NCBI GenBank assembly: GCA_012521625.1 | Contig: JAAYLY010000001.1 | Span: forward strand, 1-25,557 | Source of the DNA: Tissierellia bacterium | GTDB lineage: Bacteria > Bacillota > Clostridia > Tissierellales > Tissierellaceae | DNA length: 25,557 nt | Reading direction: 5' to 3' | In this document: positions 24,160-25,557 of the stretch, in pieces | How positions within the stretch are numbered: position 1 is the stretch's first letter | Layout of the letters: each line of letters opens with the position of its first letter | Notes under the pieces: generated by a model | Told to the model about the DNA's origin: nothing | Database searches by the model: none | Seen by the model: only the letters and a program-made list of their open reading frames with translations | Translations under genes and position numbers: made by a program

Positions 24160-25179
24160 ATGTTTTTTACTGATGAAATAAACAAAAATAATGAAAGGGA
24201 AATTCAGGAAATAAGGGAATACCTAAATAAATTCGATGTAGTTTACGATTATCCTGAAAAGACATATGTCATAAGGGATAAAGGAAGGATCATAGCAACA
24301 GGTTCCGTAGATGGGAATATTATGAAATACTTCTTTGCTGAAGAAGAATATCAGGGTCAGGGTACCACTCTGCTTATCTATAACGCCCTACTAAACTATT
24401 TAATAGCTAATAATAGACCCTCCTTCTTTATATTTACAACTCCTAACAATAAAACTATCTTTAGATCTTTAGGCCTTAAGGAAGTCTATTCCACAGATAG
24501 GGTTGCCTTATTTGAAGGGGGCTTTTATAATTACCAAAATTGGATAGATGGGGTTAAGGCTAAATTGAAGGAGAAGAGCTCAAAAAGAGGGGCCATAGTA
24601 ATGAATTGCAACCCCATGACCCTGGGACATAAATATCTAATAGAAAAGGCCTTGGAAGAGGTAGATGACCTCTTAATCTTCGTAGTAGAGGAGGATAAAT
24701 CCGTATTTCCCTTTGAAGATAGGTTCAATATTTTAAAGAAGGAACTATCCCATGATGATAGGATTAGCCTAATTGAAGGGGGCCCCTATATCATATCCCA
24801 AGGAACTTTTCCTACCTACTTTATAAAGAAGAAGGACGAGATGTTGGATATTTATACTGAATTAGATGGCAAGATCTTTGCAGACAAAATAGCTAAAGAT
24901 TTAGAGATAGACATTAGATTCTTTGGCTCAGAGCCTACAGATGAAGTAACCCTAGCGTATAATCAGGCTATGAAGGAAATCTTAACCAGTAGAAATATAG
25001 AAATAAAGATAATAGAAAGAAGAAAATTAAAGAATAATATAATAAGTGCATCTAGGGTTAGAAAGCTTATTAAGGAAGATAAATTGGAGGAAGCCTTCCA
25101 ATACCTACCCCCTAGTAGCATAGAATTTTTAAAAACCCATAAGGGTAAGGAAATAATTAGGAAGATCCAAGGACAATAA
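24160..25179 (+). CDS. citC: [Citrate/citramalate (pro-3S)-lyase] ligase
   Basis: This enzyme uses ATP and acetate to acetylate the thiol of the CitD prosthetic arm, switching the lyase on. It has an N-terminal GNAT-like domain (about 1-125, with EYQGQGTTLLIYNALL) and a C-terminal nucleotidylyltransferase domain with NPMTLGHKYLIE (the H-x-G-H-like ATP motif as T-L-G-H) and ISASRVRKL. ATG 24160 (339 residues) is preferred over GTG 24151 because AGGTGAAGG sits just before it. Unlike classical cit operons, where citC leads, here it follows citF, behind a hairpin. As catalyst rather than structural part, it is needed in lower amounts. Confidence 0.92.
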   Translation: MFFTDEINKNNEREIQEIREYLNKFDVVYDYPEKTYVIRDKGRIIATGSVDGNIMKYFFAEEEYQGQGTTLLIYNALLNYLIANNRPSFFIFTTPNNKTIFRSLGLKEVYSTDRVALFEGGFYNYQNWIDGVKAKLKEKSSKRGAIVMNCNPMTLGHKYLIEKALEEVDDLLIFVVEEDKSVFPFEDRFNILKKELSHDDRISLIEGGPYIISQGTFPTYFIKKKDEMLDIYTELDGKIFADKIAKDLEIDIRFFGSEPTDEVTLAYNQAMKEILTSRNIEIKIIERRKLKNNIISASRVRKLIKEDKLEEAFQYLPPSSIEFLKTHKGKEIIRKIQGQ

Positions 25180-25258
25180 ATCAAAAGCAAACCTATTCCA
25201 TTTCGCCTTTATGGATTTTGGACGATTTGAATTATAAAAAAGGATAGGAGAGAATCTT

Positions 25259-25468
25259 ATGGCTGGTAAAAGTAATTTTACATATGGGCAGGAGTCTCTA
25301 CCAGCTGATAAAATCTGCCCCATCTGTGGCCAGTATAACGGTTGTAAAAGGAGTAGAGACTGCTGGTGCCATAATGTTAAGATTTCGGGGAAGGTTTTAG
25401 CCATGGTTCCTGAAGATAAAAGGGGTATAGCCTGTATATGCAAGGACTGCATCGAGAAATATAGTTGA
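25259..25468 (+). CDS. Small cysteine-rich CWC-family protein
   Basis: This 69-residue protein has eight Cys: Cys20, Cys23, Cys29, Cys35, Cys37, Cys59, Cys61 and Cys64. The order CPICGQYNGC, then DCWCH, then ACICKDC matches the cysteine-rich CWC family (Cys-Trp-Cys core). The function of this family is not established; a zinc-binding fold is likely from the paired Cys. AGGAGAG precedes ATG 25259. It lies 80 bases downstream of citC with no clear terminator between, so read-through is possible, but no link to glutamate fermentation is evident. Confidence 0.8.
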   Translation: MAGKSNFTYGQESLPADKICPICGQYNGCKRSRDCWCHNVKISGKVLAMVPEDKRGIACICKDCIEKYS

Positions 25469-25511
25469 CAGCTTCATTTCTTAGGGTTAAGATGTAAATA
25501 AGAAGTATTTT

Positions 25512-25540
25512 TTGACAATTCTATTAATTGCATTAATCAA
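25512..25540 (+). promoter_or_regulatory. Possible promoter at the window end
   Basis: A consensus -35 TTGACA lies at 25512-25517. At 17 bases the -10 would be AATCAA, which is poor. ATTAAT occurs twice as a palindromic half (25523-25528 and 25532-25537) in the spacer. The gene it would serve lies beyond the window. Confidence 0.25.
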
Positions 25541-25557
25541 TAGCTATTTAAATAAAG

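Noticed and set aside
1..25557. CRISPR arrays, insertion sequences, tRNA or rRNA genes
   Set aside because: I saw no regularly spaced repeats, transposase motifs, or tRNA/rRNA-like sequence in the window.

Overview
The window is low-GC DNA (Lys codons mostly AAA/AAG, Arg almost all AGA/AGG, strong AGGAGG ribosome binding sites, short intergenic gaps with U-tailed hairpins). It encodes a complete methylaspartate route of glutamate fermentation and an ATP-driven 2-hydroxyacyl-CoA-dehydratase-type activase. Together these point to a strictly anaerobic, amino-acid-fermenting member of the Clostridia/Tissierellia. The genus is inferred only; no rRNA marker is present.

Layout. Positions 1-2432 hold the 3' end of an activase-related (DUF2229-like) protein, its overlapping partner acyl-CoA dehydratase activase, and threonine synthase. 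Positions 2468-4584 hold two divergent genes of unknown function: a Cys-containing protein with an acidic tail on the minus strand and a beta-propeller-like protein on the plus strand. Positions 4585-4993 are non-coding and contain what looks like an unannotated small RNA gene on the minus strand, with promoter, nested hairpins and a U7 terminator. Positions 4994-7316 hold a cysteine desulfurase and ThiI pair for tRNA 4-thiouridine. Positions 7592-11841 hold a polyamine transport operon: an XRE-cupin regulator followed by potA, potB, potC and potD, with a strong promoter and a perfect repeated palindrome just before the regulator. Positions 11908-15181 hold a minus-strand ComFB-like protein, a beta-CASP metallo-beta-lactamase RNase-like protein and a lipoate-protein ligase.

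Positions 15452-25179 are the metabolic core. Glutamate mutase (glmS, the accessory ATPase glmL, glmE) makes 3-methylaspartate; methylaspartate ammonia-lyase gives mesaconate and ammonia; a two-subunit fumarase-like mesaconase gives citramalate; a citrate-lyase-type citramalate lyase (citD, citE, citF) cleaves it to acetate and pyruvate; and citC acetylates the lyase acyl carrier. The genes follow reaction order, with overlaps or gaps under 32 bp as far as citF. A 16-bp hairpin separates citF from citC. CitX and CitG, which make and attach the lyase prosthetic group, are not in the window. A small cysteine-rich CWC protein closes the window.

The most novel-looking item is the minus-strand small RNA candidate near 4724-4840. 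Also notable are a cre-like site and a repeated palindrome upstream of the glutamate operon, and a sharp change in arginine codon choice between the glutamate operon and thiI.
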